Shown here: positions 27,855-36,691 of the stretch, one piece after another
How positions within the stretch are numbered: the stretch's first letter is position 1
Layout of the letters: each line of letters begins with the position of its first letter
IMG/VR virus record: IMGVR_UViG_3300020125_000051
Coordinates: 17,008-81,007 of that record
Length of the DNA stretch: 64,000 nt
From: a virus
Direction: 5' to 3' (one strand)
Made by a program: the position numbers and the translations under genes
The notes under the pieces: generated by a model
What the model saw: the letters and a program-made list of their open reading frames with translations, nothing else
Databases searched by the model: none
What the model was told of the DNA's origin: nothing

Positions 27855-28051
27855 GGCAGTCCTCGCAAATCTGATTCATGTGCCCAATCTTGGGTATAGT
27901 TACATTTTTCAGTTGGACAAATCCAACCATCAACCGTAGCTTCTAGTACGTGGCTGCTATCATATCCACAGGTGTATGGATGCCTACGATAATCCCGTTG
28001 GGATTCGTTTAAATTGTAGACTTGTTGCTCAGTCCACGGTGCTCGTGTCAT
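27848..28051 (-). CDS. Zinc-ribbon protein of the 'HPYTC' actinophage type
   Basis: 67 aa from the ATG at 28051. APWTEQQVYNLNESQRDYRRHPYTCG matches a very common actinophage small protein in which the His-Pro-x-Thr-Cys element opens a zinc site, here closed by CPTEKC. Its leader (28049-28072) duplicates the region before thyX. Confidence 0.72.
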   Translation of the reverse strand: MTRAPWTEQQVYNLNESQRDYRRHPYTCGYDSSHVLEATVDGWICPTEKCNYTQDWAHESDLRGLPW

Positions 28052-28070
28052 CACCAAGGCCACTTTCCTA

Positions 28071-28763
28071 TTATATAAAATCTTGCATAGTGTTTGGAGC
28101 CACAGCAATTAGTTGTTTTAGTATTTGTTTCGCCAATTCTTGAATTTCACCATCAGCAGCAGGATGATTTCGTTTTTGAATCACTTCGCGCCAAGCTCGC
28201 ATGTTTCCAGTGACAATTAATTTAGTTTCTGTAGCATTTGGTAATACCGATCTAGCAACTTGACGTGCGTATTTGCGTGAGACACCTTGTTGACTTAACA
28301 ATTCGACAATAGACGAATATTTGCGTTTAGCATCTTCCATTGTATTTCTTAGTACTGTATCAAGAATATCATAGGTAGTTGATGAATTTAAATTTGGAGG
28401 AATAATATATTTTGCTGCTGATTCATCTACATAACGCTGAGATAATTGCGAATAAGAAAGATGTCTGTGTCTAATTAATTCATGAGTTAGTGATCTTGAT
28501 ATTTCAGCAATATAGAATGAAGCTGAAGCGTGCTCTAGCACCGATGCATGGTTACTACTAATAATGTTGGCTAAATAATTTTTATTGAGTTTTGTCTTTT
28601 CATTAGGTCTATCCCATGATTGATAACATAGTCTGCCTGCAAATTCGGCCAATAAATCTGCATCAGTAATATCACTATCAATTGGAAATTCCTGCGGAAT
28701 CCAACCAGCAATTGGAAGTACTGGTAAATTTACCATTGTATAGGCTACTAATGTTACAATCAT
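28071..28763 (-). CDS. thyX: Flavin-dependent thymidylate synthase ThyX
   Basis: 230 aa. It methylates dUMP to dTMP using FAD and methylene-THF, supplying dTTP for phage DNA. The ThyX signature RHRHLSYSQLSQRYVDES (RHRxxSxxxxSxRY) is at about residue 82. EHASASFYI precedes it, and RSVLPNATETKLIVTGN with NMRAW follows. The start is the ATG at 28763, which overlaps the upstream TAA (TAATG). Confidence 0.95.
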   Translation of the reverse strand: MIVTLVAYTMVNLPVLPIAGWIPQEFPIDSDITDADLLAEFAGRLCYQSWDRPNEKTKLNKNYLANIISSNHASVLEHASASFYIAEISRSLTHELIRHRHLSYSQLSQRYVDESAAKYIIPPNLNSSTTYDILDTVLRNTMEDAKRKYSSIVELLSQQGVSRKYARQVARSVLPNATETKLIVTGNMRAWREVIQKRNHPAADGEIQELAKQILKQLIAVAPNTMQDFI

Positions 28764-29089
28764 TACCAAGGCCACTTTCCTATTAACCAGCTAGGACGTT
28801 GTTCTTCATTGCTTGCTGCTCTAGGGTTATCTGGATTTAAACCCCATTCGTAACTCCAGTTGCAATCTTCATTTTCACAATATAGGTCACCAGCAGAACC
28901 ACAGTTCATGCAAGATACCCAATGTCCATCGCCTCGCTGATAAGTGTGACAAGAGTTACCAACCCAAATTGGTGAAGTTCCACATTTTGGACATGGTGCA
29001 TCTATATATGGATCATATTTTCCTTCAACAAAAATCATTTGTGTTCGTTCTGGTTCTTGTTTTGTAGTCCTCTTTAAAAAATTCAACAT
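28763..29089 (-). CDS. Zinc-ribbon protein
   Basis: 108 aa with paired CPKCG, CMNCGSAGDLYC and CEN-x2-C motifs that make two zinc ribbons. A Trp-rich C-terminus follows. It is coupled at both ends (TAATG) to the polymerase and thyX genes, so it is part of the replication/nucleotide operon. Exact role unknown. Confidence 0.65.
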   Translation of the reverse strand: MLNFLKRTTKQEPERTQMIFVEGKYDPYIDAPCPKCGTSPIWVGNSCHTYQRGDGHWVSCMNCGSAGDLYCENEDCNWSYEWGLNPDNPRAASNEEQRPSWLIGKWPW

Positions 29090-31419
29090 TACAGATCACT
29101 CCATCGCTTTCCAATCGAAACATCTACTGCGAATGGTACGTAATCAGTAAATGTAGTAGCTGCTTTAACCATTGATTCACGAGCGATCTCAATTACTTCA
29201 TCTGCATTTTCTTCTTTACATTCAAAGATCATCGCGTCGTGAATAGTTAATCTAGTAATTGCTCGACCACGAAGCTTTGGCTGTAAATCAATGAGTGAAG
29301 TCAGGCAGATATCACTTGCAATTGATTGTGGTAGAAAGCTCAATCCTTCATTGAGAACGTCATGTCTGTTTTGATCAGTGATCAGCCAGAACGAACGTTT
29401 ACGTCCAAATGGCGTGAGAAGATCATCACCATTAAGAATTTGGTTTTTAACGGCTGTTTGCCACTGGATAACCTTAGAAATTAGCGTGTTAAACTCACGC
29501 ATTAGAATCTTGGTTTCCGTGAGAGAAATGCTAGAGCCTTGTTGTTGTAGCTCCTGGCAAATAGCTTCTACACCGCGACCATAAGCATTGCCATAGAAGA
29601 TGGACTTCATGCTTACGCGATTTTCTTTACTCCATTTACCTACACCGTAGATATCATTGCAAAGTTCATTGAAGATATCACGATCTGGGTCGCGGAAGAT
29701 ATTAGCTAAATACTCGTCTTGCGCCAAAGTCGTAATAACACGACCTTCTGCTTGTTTGTAGTCAAGCTGAATAAGCACATTCGCTTCATCTTCCACGGTG
29801 AATTGATGCTTGATCCGCTTATCCCTGACAATATTTTGCATGTTCGGGTTCTTAGAAGCAAGACGGCCTGACGTCGTACCATGGAGTGTGTACGTGGTGA
29901 ATACCTTATCACCGTATATTCTTTTTTGGAAGCCTTTGACATACGTACCATTAAGCTTCGTTCTACGGCGATGTAAGAGAAGTTGACTAATGAATGTTCT
30001 AACGGTTCCTGAGATTGCATCTTTTTGAAGTAGTCTTTCTAGGAGATCCTTATTTGTAGAAGGTAGAATCATACCTTGTTCGGCAAACCATCTAGTGATT
30101 TGCAACGGTGAACGCGGGTTTAGTGCCCTACCTGTGGTGTTTGCTATCTCACCTTCGAATTCAAATAGTTCTTTTTCTAAGATTGCTTGCAGTTCTATAC
30201 TGTATTTTTCATCAAATGACATTCCAGCACGTTCTAAGAACATCAACGCATTGGATGCCTTGATTAAGAAATCGTGTTCGAAACGTTCTCTTTCGGTGAA
30301 CCGCTCACTAAACAAACGCCACAGATCGTAGGTGACCGTGACATCATAAGCGTTATATTTGTATAGAACACTCCTCGGGATGTCAGCATAGTTTCCACCT
30401 CTTGGAATATATTTGTGAATCTCCGACTCCCAGTCCGGAGTGCCCAACAACTCAATCCCAAGCTTTTTAAGTCCATGCTGTCCGGGTCGTTCGTCAAGAC
30501 AATAAGACATGAGCATTGTGTCGGCATAGGCTTCTAACTCACCGAAGTGGGGGTACAATCCTGCCAGGTCAAATTTAGCATTGTGCGCAATAATAGGACG
30601 GGATCGTAAATATCTTGCGAACAAAGGCGAAACTTTTGCATCCGTAAGTCCACGTCCAGAGAATACGACTGCTTTTCCGGGTCTATAGCAGATACCCACG
30701 CATAGCAAACCATATTGATCTGGGTGGACGTAAGTGTTGTCTTTTTCAATGCCACACTCAATATCGATAACGATAGGTCCCTCAACTGTTTCCAGTCTTT
30801 GGATTGCTTCTCTAGTCGCATCTGGAGAGTCAAACGAAACGAATTGAGGCTCACTCCAATTTGCATATGTTGTTCCTCGTAATTTGGCCGTATCTGATAC
30901 AAATGATGGGAATGCGTCTGGCGCACGCAAGCAATATGCTGGATGCCAAGTTGCAACTACAGACACACGTTCGTCTTCTATATATGGTTTTGGCGCACCG
31001 ATACGCAAAGATGATATTTTCTTCTTTGGATTAATTAAAGCGCTGGCTGCGGTACCTCCGACCGCTAAAATCTTTTCTACGCCGCTGTGAGCTAGCTCGG
31101 CATCGAGCCTAGGCTTGCACGCGGCGACCGCAGCTTTCGGTGGATCATCGTTATTCTCTGGTCTACACAAACAAATGTTGGTAACCATGACATCTTGTCG
31201 ATGATACCCATTGTGTTGAAGTACTTGATCTAGTAATTTACCAGATGGACCAGTAAATGGAATACCTCGAACAGCCTCATATGCGCCCGGCGCTTCTCCT
31301 ATGATGGCGAGCTTAGCTCTTGGCTGTGGGTTTTGGGTAGGCACGAATGGTGCGGTTTGAAAAGGACATTCCCAACATTTAGCATATGGCGCCTTGGAAT
31401 GGCGCATCTCATCAGGCAT
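29089..31419 (-). CDS. Uracil-DNA glycosylase - DNA polymerase A fusion
   Basis: 776 aa. Residues about 1-195 are a family-4-like uracil-DNA glycosylase: paired N-terminal Cys (CWEC), GEAPGAYEAVRGIPFTGPSGKLLD, TNICLCRPE and TWHPAYC. Residues about 210-390 are a DEDDy proofreading exonuclease (VIDIECG, HNAKFDL, YNAYD). The rest is a family A polymerase with motif A DYKQAEGRV, motif B RVSMKSIFYGNAYG and motif C IHDAMIFE. In motif C the usual HDE reads HDA. It replicates phage DNA and may sense uracil ahead of the fork; SPO1-type polymerases carry a comparable N-terminal domain. Confidence 0.92.
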   Translation of the reverse strand: MPDEMRHSKAPYAKCWECPFQTAPFVPTQNPQPRAKLAIIGEAPGAYEAVRGIPFTGPSGKLLDQVLQHNGYHRQDVMVTNICLCRPENNDDPPKAAVAACKPRLDAELAHSGVEKILAVGGTAASALINPKKKISSLRIGAPKPYIEDERVSVVATWHPAYCLRAPDAFPSFVSDTAKLRGTTYANWSEPQFVSFDSPDATREAIQRLETVEGPIVIDIECGIEKDNTYVHPDQYGLLCVGICYRPGKAVVFSGRGLTDAKVSPLFARYLRSRPIIAHNAKFDLAGLYPHFGELEAYADTMLMSYCLDERPGQHGLKKLGIELLGTPDWESEIHKYIPRGGNYADIPRSVLYKYNAYDVTVTYDLWRLFSERFTERERFEHDFLIKASNALMFLERAGMSFDEKYSIELQAILEKELFEFEGEIANTTGRALNPRSPLQITRWFAEQGMILPSTNKDLLERLLQKDAISGTVRTFISQLLLHRRRTKLNGTYVKGFQKRIYGDKVFTTYTLHGTTSGRLASKNPNMQNIVRDKRIKHQFTVEDEANVLIQLDYKQAEGRVITTLAQDEYLANIFRDPDRDIFNELCNDIYGVGKWSKENRVSMKSIFYGNAYGRGVEAICQELQQQGSSISLTETKILMREFNTLISKVIQWQTAVKNQILNGDDLLTPFGRKRSFWLITDQNRHDVLNEGLSFLPQSIASDICLTSLIDLQPKLRGRAITRLTIHDAMIFECKEENADEVIEIARESMVKAATTFTDYVPFAVDVSIGKRWSDL

Positions 31420-31426
31420 TAACTAC

Positions 31427-31723
31427 CTACTGTTCTACTAAAATTTTCTCCGCTGTAGAACCAAAAATCAAATCATTAGATCCTAGTAACTCAACATCAA
31501 CCCATAATAATTCATGGCCATCGCAGTAGACATAGTTTAATTCATTAGAAAGATCTTTAACAACTTGAGGTAGATTTGCACCCTCTCTTACGTTATCTTT
31601 CAACCATGCATTAACCTTTTCTTTCAAGGTTACTGTGTTGAATGGAATAGTGTCTAATGGTCCATGAAATTTAACAGTTATTCGATGTGTTCCGTGGGTA
31701 ACTCTTATTCCTATATAAGGCAT
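31427..31723 (-). CDS. Hypothetical protein
   Basis: 98 aa, alpha/beta, no cysteine cluster. VNAWLKDNVREGANLPQVVKDLSNELNYV is helical and the C-terminus is hydrophobic. It is coupled to the primase-helicase stop (TAATG), which implies a replication accessory role. Confidence 0.58.
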   Translation of the reverse strand: MPYIGIRVTHGTHRITVKFHGPLDTIPFNTVTLKEKVNAWLKDNVREGANLPQVVKDLSNELNYVYCDGHELLWVDVELLGSNDLIFGSTAEKILVEQ

Positions 31724-33954
31724 TATACATTTCCAATGTATCTCGGTTGTCCACCCATGTTGACAGCATAGGCAAGCCGACGCTGGACAATGGTAGTCAT
31801 TAAAGACTCCATTCTCTTAGCATCCAACTTGAAGATTCTCATTATTTCAGATCTGGAAATTCCATTAGATCCAGCCTTGTTGATTATCTCCAGAATTGAA
31901 TCAACCATACGTTCGTCTTGACTCTTGCCAACTCCATTAACGATCTCACTAGCGTATGTATACCAGTGACGACCATAGTAAATTGCATGTAGTATGTCAT
32001 CTAATTCAACTACTATATCTCCAGTCTCACCCTGACGCGACGCAGCTATTAACAATGCTGCTTTTAGTATTGATTTAGCTAGTCGGTCATACATTGGTGT
32101 TAAATGACTTAATCCTGTTTCCATAGCAGCATTTGTAAGCGTTGTTTCTAATTCGTTGTATCTATCCCATGCCTGTGGGGTTAGCGTTGCATTAAATTCA
32201 GGTTTGATATTAGCAGATCTATTACCATCAGGCATTGCAACTAATCTAGGTGAATTAAAGTTCACATCTAATGTGAATAATTCTTCCTTGATCTTTTCTT
32301 TTTCTTCCATGTTGATTGCTACCGGCGGACCCACAGGACGTACTCTAGTGGGATCAGCCTTAGCGGTAATGAAGATAAATCTTGGTACGAAACCGCTATT
32401 AATGTGTTCGTCATTAAGAATGGATACCATTTTGGTTTTGGTTGCACCAGCATAAATTATGAAGATTGGATTCTTAATGATGATCTCTTCTTTACGAAGA
32501 AGACGCTTTAGATTATCTCCATCATATAGCTTAGTTAGATGTTCTGCCATGCCAGCCATATAATCTTTGTGAGCCATGGCATCTAGCAAACCATTGAATT
32601 CATCACGGTGATAAATCGATGGCTTACCAGTACGATCCTTCATTGCTGAAAGAATACCTTCTGGTGAACCATCGGTACCCATGATGGCATCCGGATTAAT
32701 TTCATAAAGTAGGTTTAAAGCCAACTTCATTGAAGTGGTTTTTCTGGTGAGCGTTGTGTCTGCAACGATCATGAACCACATGTTTGGGATTACAGTTCCG
32801 AATGACGTAGGTAGGCGAACTGAGCCAGAAATGATAGCGCTCAATATGATGAACGCACCAGCTTGGTGATATTGTGGTGCTGAGTCTGTTAAGCTTGATG
32901 CCCAATCTATATATCTTTCGATGAAAGTTTTGCGAGCTTGTACTTTGCGTGTTTCTTCATCACTTATTAAGTCAGGTATTACTGCTGTGGGAGTTGGTAC
33001 TAAATTGTGAAATTCAGCTTCTTTTACAAAGATTTTTTGAACTTCACTCCACATGTTACTTTGTGGTCGACCATCGCGCTTGTATTTATTACACTTGGCA
33101 TCCCACATGATAACGAATGTCTCTTCTTGAGACATTCCAGCTTCAGCACAAAGATTTCCTAGCTTCCATTGTGCTGCACTCCAGTCCTCATCGGTTTCTG
33201 GAACTAAGTCGAATAAGCCAAAGGCTTGTGGATTAAGGGTTCGACGATAGCGCTGGAGAATATCAATTGCTGACTCTTGTGGCAAGTCCTTAGGACTCGG
33301 CATAGAAGCTGTAGTGTGAGCAAGCGCTTTGTACATGGGATAAACGTCAAAATCTTTTGGTCTATATAGTGCAGTATTTGTTGCCTGCACAATGACCATT
33401 GGAGCATTTTGAATATCACCATATTTGTAGTTTGGTGTATATGGGACTCTTAGTAGTTGTGTTAAATCCCAACCGCTACGGTCTGCTCCTTTATTTGCAT
33501 GGAAATAAGCAATTCTCATGCAAATTGATTCGGCTTCATGTGGGTCCATTGGTGACGCTAAACGCCACAGAGCCTGCCATCTTCCAGCACTTGTTTGCAT
33601 TACAATGGAGGCCGGAACTTGCAAGAGATCAGGGCTACATTCGTCTAGGTCCGCCCATAACGATGTGCATTCAGAGACATCGTCCTTCTTGCGTCTTTGT
33701 ACTTTTAGTAGTTGAGGACAAAAGTAGACGTGAGTTAGAGTATTAGCTTTTTCATTGATATCCTCACACATTTCGTGTAGTTGCTCAGGATAATGAAAAA
33801 ACTTCTCTTCGAAACTCCTATCTAAATGGCTTTTATACGCAATACAAACATAGCCAGATTCATCTCCAAATACTAATCTAAAGAAATCGCGCCGACGCTC
33901 TCGTGTAATTTCAACTGCGTCTCGGAAGGTGGAGTATGCTTGCATTTTTTGCAC
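31723..33954 (-). CDS. Primase-polymerase/helicase (AEP + DUF3987-like)
   Basis: 743 aa. The N-terminal part has an archaeo-eukaryotic primase/RepB-like signature: LWADLDEC (DxD), RWQALWRL and a downstream DLTQLLRVPYTPNYKY. The middle is a PriCT-like helical domain. The C-terminal half is a DUF3987-type helicase with MIVADTTLTRKTTSMKLAL at the Walker A position, where the usual Gly residues are replaced, and HRDEFNGLLDAM as Walker B-like. It probably primes and unwinds at the fork, beside polymerase. Confidence 0.82.
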   Translation of the reverse strand: MQKMQAYSTFRDAVEITRERRRDFFRLVFGDESGYVCIAYKSHLDRSFEEKFFHYPEQLHEMCEDINEKANTLTHVYFCPQLLKVQRRKKDDVSECTSLWADLDECSPDLLQVPASIVMQTSAGRWQALWRLASPMDPHEAESICMRIAYFHANKGADRSGWDLTQLLRVPYTPNYKYGDIQNAPMVIVQATNTALYRPKDFDVYPMYKALAHTTASMPSPKDLPQESAIDILQRYRRTLNPQAFGLFDLVPETDEDWSAAQWKLGNLCAEAGMSQEETFVIMWDAKCNKYKRDGRPQSNMWSEVQKIFVKEAEFHNLVPTPTAVIPDLISDEETRKVQARKTFIERYIDWASSLTDSAPQYHQAGAFIILSAIISGSVRLPTSFGTVIPNMWFMIVADTTLTRKTTSMKLALNLLYEINPDAIMGTDGSPEGILSAMKDRTGKPSIYHRDEFNGLLDAMAHKDYMAGMAEHLTKLYDGDNLKRLLRKEEIIIKNPIFIIYAGATKTKMVSILNDEHINSGFVPRFIFITAKADPTRVRPVGPPVAINMEEKEKIKEELFTLDVNFNSPRLVAMPDGNRSANIKPEFNATLTPQAWDRYNELETTLTNAAMETGLSHLTPMYDRLAKSILKAALLIAASRQGETGDIVVELDDILHAIYYGRHWYTYASEIVNGVGKSQDERMVDSILEIINKAGSNGISRSEIMRIFKLDAKRMESLMTTIVQRRLAYAVNMGGQPRYIGNV

Positions 33955-33983
33955 GCCTACCCCTTAGTATAAAACACAGCCAC

Positions 33984-34008
33984 CAATAGCTCTAGGTTAG
34001 AGCTATTG
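33984..34008. promoter_or_regulatory. Perfect 11-bp hairpin between ssDNA-binding and primase genes
   Basis: CAATAGCTCTA-GGT-TAGAGCTATTG forms 11 pairs with a three-base loop. It lies in the only clear gap (33955-34029) of this operon. No T-run follows on the - strand, so an mRNA-stability, attenuation or processing role is more likely than termination. Confidence 0.6.
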
Positions 34009-34029
34009 ATGACTGCGTTGAACTAATTA

Positions 34030-34497
34030 TTATTTAGGAAGAAGAGTATTTCCGCTAGACTTACTCTTCACGTCGGCTGCCTTTTTGAAACCCTTAACCT
34101 CAAAACGCTCTGATAGTTCTGTACCATCATCCAATGTTCTTGCTGGCTGCTTGAATCCCTTAACTACAACTGATTCCCCTAGCAGCTTCTCAAGTGGTGG
34201 AACAGTAAAATCACCAGCGTTAGGATCATATCCAAGTGCCCGCATTAGCTGAGCAAGTGTGTAGAGAGAACCATCAAAAAGCATGATTGAGGAAAGAAGA
34301 CTAGTACCAGCGTAGGCGCCTTCTTGAATGACTAGGGTTAGCTGCCAAAATGGCTTGCCAACATTGGGCTTACCCGGCTTAACGTACTTAATCTTACCAT
34401 CCGTGATATTAACTAAATACTCACCAGATGGAGGAACTTCGCGTACCTTGGAAGTTGCTTCTTCATTAGTAAAATTAACTTTCAATGGCTGTGTCAT
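34030..34497 (-). CDS. ssDNA-binding protein partner of Sak4 (DUF669-like)
   Basis: 155 aa. PPSGEYLVNITDGKIKYVKP and KPFWQLTLVIQEGAYAGTSL resemble the DUF669/OB-type single-strand binding proteins that accompany phage recombinases. A basic, flexible C-terminus ends NTLLPK. The start overlaps the Sak4 stop. Confidence 0.72.
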   Translation of the reverse strand: MTQPLKVNFTNEEATSKVREVPPSGEYLVNITDGKIKYVKPGKPNVGKPFWQLTLVIQEGAYAGTSLLSSIMLFDGSLYTLAQLMRALGYDPNAGDFTVPPLEKLLGESVVVKGFKQPARTLDDGTELSERFEVKGFKKAADVKSKSSGNTLLPK

Positions 34498-35236
34498 TAA
34501 CCTTTAGTCCTTTGACTGCGTTCCAGATGGCTGACATTGTTGGTTTTTGTATGACCTGAGCTAGTTTGTTAGTTCTATCTTTAGCTACAGTGTCTTGAGT
34601 GGCCCCACACAGTAACGCTCGTATATTATCTCCTTCATGTTCTATGTTGTAGAGATAAGCCACGATGTCTAGGAATCCAGCAACCTCATCGGCCACCTTG
34701 CCTGATAAATATGGCTTTCTTCTTATAGCACCTGTCATTTGATTTCTGTCTGTTTTGCCAAGTGCCGTAAAAATGGTGTTTACTGGTAAATCACGGAAAG
34801 CTCTTACAAATTTGCGGGTTTGCTCAATGTTGATATTCCATTCTCGAATACCAGGAACATCGGCGTCACGCTCTTGATGTTCTTCTACCAGTCTCTTCAT
34901 GATTTTGTCCATTGACATCTTCTGTACCTCAGTAAGACTGTCAATGACAATTGTGTTGAATCCATGATTACCCGCATATAGCTCGTCATACACTAGTTGC
35001 ATGTCTGACCAGGATTTAATTCTTATGGATTCAACATCTGGGTAGAAGTCTTTCAACGATAACATTCCGCCTTCAATGTCAAGGAATAATACCCTGCGCA
35101 TTTCAGGCACATCATCTGATGATCCGGCCAGTGTAGTCTTACCAACACCACTATCACCATATACTAACATATTAAAGTGTGGTGGTTGATCAGATACTTT
35201 TGTAACTGGCAAACCTGCGATTTTAGTCAAAGACAT
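34475..35236 (-). CDS. Sak4-type RecA-like recombinase ATPase
   Basis: 253 aa. Walker A GDSGVGKTTLAG is at about residue 29, Walker B-like FNTIVIDSLTE at about residue 95, and a downstream IFTALGKTDR sensor. Sak4 proteins promote single-strand annealing or exchange together with an SSB, which is the next gene. Confidence 0.83.
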   Translation of the reverse strand: MSLTKIAGLPVTKVSDQPPHFNMLVYGDSGVGKTTLAGSSDDVPEMRRVLFLDIEGGMLSLKDFYPDVESIRIKSWSDMQLVYDELYAGNHGFNTIVIDSLTEVQKMSMDKIMKRLVEEHQERDADVPGIREWNINIEQTRKFVRAFRDLPVNTIFTALGKTDRNQMTGAIRRKPYLSGKVADEVAGFLDIVAYLYNIEHEGDNIRALLCGATQDTVAKDRTNKLAQVIQKPTMSAIWNAVKGLKVNDTAIES

Positions 35237-35297
35237 CCAATATCCTTAATGTACCATTTGTCCGAATTGGTTGCTTTGTCTGTAATTTTCGTTGAAT

Positions 35298-35328
35298 AGC
35301 TTAGTGTATCACCGCAGGTCAGCCAGCA
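35298..35328 (-). promoter_or_regulatory. Candidate sigma70-like promoter upstream of the recombination genes
   Basis: On the - strand TTGTGC is followed by 17 bases and TACACT. It lies in the roughly 125-nt gap between the acidic protein (35364) and the Sak4 gene (35236), facing the recombination-replication genes. Both boxes deviate from consensus, so this is tentative. Confidence 0.4.
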
Positions 35329-35363
35329 CAAGCCGTCTAGAGATCAGACTTCGTCAATTTTCA

Positions 35364-35516
35364 CTATTCGTTATCGTCGTATTCTTCTTCGTTTTCATCA
35401 TCGTCATCGTCCTCATCTTCTTCGTTATCGAAGTCATAAGGACCGTCAGTATCCTCTTCTAGGTCGAAGTTGTCACTATCGACCATGGTCTTTACGTTCT
35501 CTTCTGGTTCATTCAT
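35364..35516 (-). CDS. Acidic micro-protein
   Basis: 50 aa. The C-terminal half is almost entirely Asp/Glu/Asn (DFDNEEDEDDDDDENEEEYD), a DNA-mimic-like composition. Its ATG overlaps the upstream stop. It could antagonise DNA-binding proteins or be a flexible tail; there is no direct evidence. Confidence 0.55.
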   Translation of the reverse strand: MNEPEENVKTMVDSDNFDLEEDTDGPYDFDNEEDEDDDDDENEEEYDDNE

Positions 35517-35647
35517 TTGGTTTCTTCTTTCTCTTTGTATATTTCTCTTACTGGACGGTGGCCGCAGTCACACCAAGTGCCACCCTTACAACGTACAGGT
35601 TGATAATCATGATCATAATTGCGGCAATGCTCACATACAAAATTCAT
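35513..35647 (-). CDS. Zinc-ribbon micro-protein
   Basis: 44 aa with CEHC, RC, and WCDCGH (four or five Cys and three His), enough for one zinc finger, followed by a charged helix. It overlaps the acidic micro-protein start by 4 nt. Confidence 0.55.
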   Translation of the reverse strand: MNFVCEHCRNYDHDYQPVRCKGGTWCDCGHRPVREIYKEKEETK

Positions 35648-35662
35648 ATCATGATCCCACCA

Positions 35663-35902
35663 TTACTCATTAGTGAGTATTACCTTGACGTAATAAAGTG
35701 TTACATCACTTAGAACGTCTGCATACACATGCTCAACATTAGTAACTCTAAAGGTGCGTCGTGTGTGTCTAATTTGATCTAAGGTTACTAATTCATCAAC
35801 TCTTGGAATTGGTCGATAAATAGAATCCGCACTGATTGGTGTTTTAGCTATTTCATTAAGTTTGGAATTTTCTTTGTCTAATGTGTAAAAGATTATTTGC
35901 AT
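35663..35902 (-). CDS. Small hypothetical protein
   Basis: 79 aa, beta/alpha mix (VDELVTLDQIRHTRRTFRVTNVEHVYADV), reading like a small beta-barrel adaptor. Family not recognised. Confidence 0.55.
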   Translation of the reverse strand: MQIIFYTLDKENSKLNEIAKTPISADSIYRPIPRVDELVTLDQIRHTRRTFRVTNVEHVYADVLSDVTLYYVKVILTNE

Positions 35903-35914
35903 TAATCAGTTTCC

Positions 35915-36193
35915 TCAGGTTTTGTTTCCCATGATTCCGGTAGGGTAGTGTCGGGTGAGCCATGTGTTAATGCGCGCCGCTTCAAGATGATCGTAATAGA
36001 GACCACGACAAACGAGATGACTCCAGCAATAAGTCCCGTCCTTAGCATACGAAGCTTTAAGGGCACGGAACTTCCAGTAGGCTTTAAACTTGCATCTTCC
36101 CGATTTTCCATCACACTGCCTCGGCACTTTCAGTTGAGTTACCCATGGCATTTCAGAAGCTACTCGCTTCCTCACTACTAAGGTTGAATTCAT
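35915..36193 (-). CDS. Cys/His small protein
   Basis: 92 aa. CDGKSGRCKFKAYW and TYCWSHLVC with downstream His resemble actinophage zinc proteins. An alternative frame over nearly the same bases (35902-36114, 70 aa with one membrane helix) is also open. I prefer this one because its start overlaps the upstream stop region and its residues look metal-binding, but both may be made. Confidence 0.5.
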   Translation of the reverse strand: MNSTLVVRKRVASEMPWVTQLKVPRQCDGKSGRCKFKAYWKFRALKASYAKDGTYCWSHLVCRGLYYDHLEAARINTWLTRHYPTGIMGNKT

Positions 36194-36620
36194 CTTTTAT
36201 AGATCCATCTGGGTAAAAGATTCTGAGTTTACGTTTTGTTTGTCGAGCATAGTTGATGGTATACCAAGTACCAGAGTGAAGTTTTGGGCTCATACTGTCT
36301 GGAAATGCAAGTAGTCTTTCACAATCATCAACTATAGCTCTATTTCTGGCTAGATATCCACGAGCAGTCATTAAATCATTCGAAAGATCAACGGCTATTG
36401 TTGATAAATAAGTTTTGTTAAGTGGTGGATATCCTATTATCCAAGTATAACCAACACCATTTAATAAAATTGTTAATTCTTCATCTACACCAACACAACA
36501 GCCTTGGCGAAATGTTATTGGTTGTGAATGAATACTTAACACTCCACAATAATTCTCAGCTCCTGAGCGCTGTAGTTGGTTCATACCATGACGAGAACCA
36601 GTAACGCCTAGGTTAATCAT
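36153..36620 (-). CDS. SLOG/DprA-fold nucleotide-binding protein
   Basis: 155 aa. The pattern NLGVTGSRHGM, CCVGVDEEL, GYPPLN, ARNRAIVDDCERLLAFPDS and SGTWYTINYAR is that of Rossmann-type SLOG proteins (LOG, DprA and YspA relatives). They bind nucleotide-derived ligands. In phages their function is unclear; sensing of a nucleotide signal is possible. Confidence 0.7.
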   Translation of the reverse strand: MINLGVTGSRHGMNQLQRSGAENYCGVLSIHSQPITFRQGCCVGVDEELTILLNGVGYTWIIGYPPLNKTYLSTIAVDLSNDLMTARGYLARNRAIVDDCERLLAFPDSMSPKLHSGTWYTINYARQTKRKLRIFYPDGSIKDEFNLSSEEASSF

Positions 36621-36691
36621 TTTGTTATCCTAAGCACCTTAATGATAAAGTCAAGAATCTTGTTAACGATATAAAGTAACCAAAGCTTCAT
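36617..36691 (-). CDS. Amphipathic micro-peptide
   Basis: 24 aa (MKLWLLYIVNKILDFIIKVL then RITK), one hydrophobic-cationic helix. Its ATG overlaps the MazG stop and its TGA overlaps the next ATG (ATGA at both ends), which argues that it is translated. Confidence 0.45.
   Translation of the reverse strand: MKLWLLYIVNKILDFIIKVLRITK

Noticed and set aside
35902-36114. 70-aa one-span membrane frame
   Set aside because: It overlaps the 92-aa Cys/His frame almost completely. I kept the latter; the membrane frame is mentioned there as an alternative.
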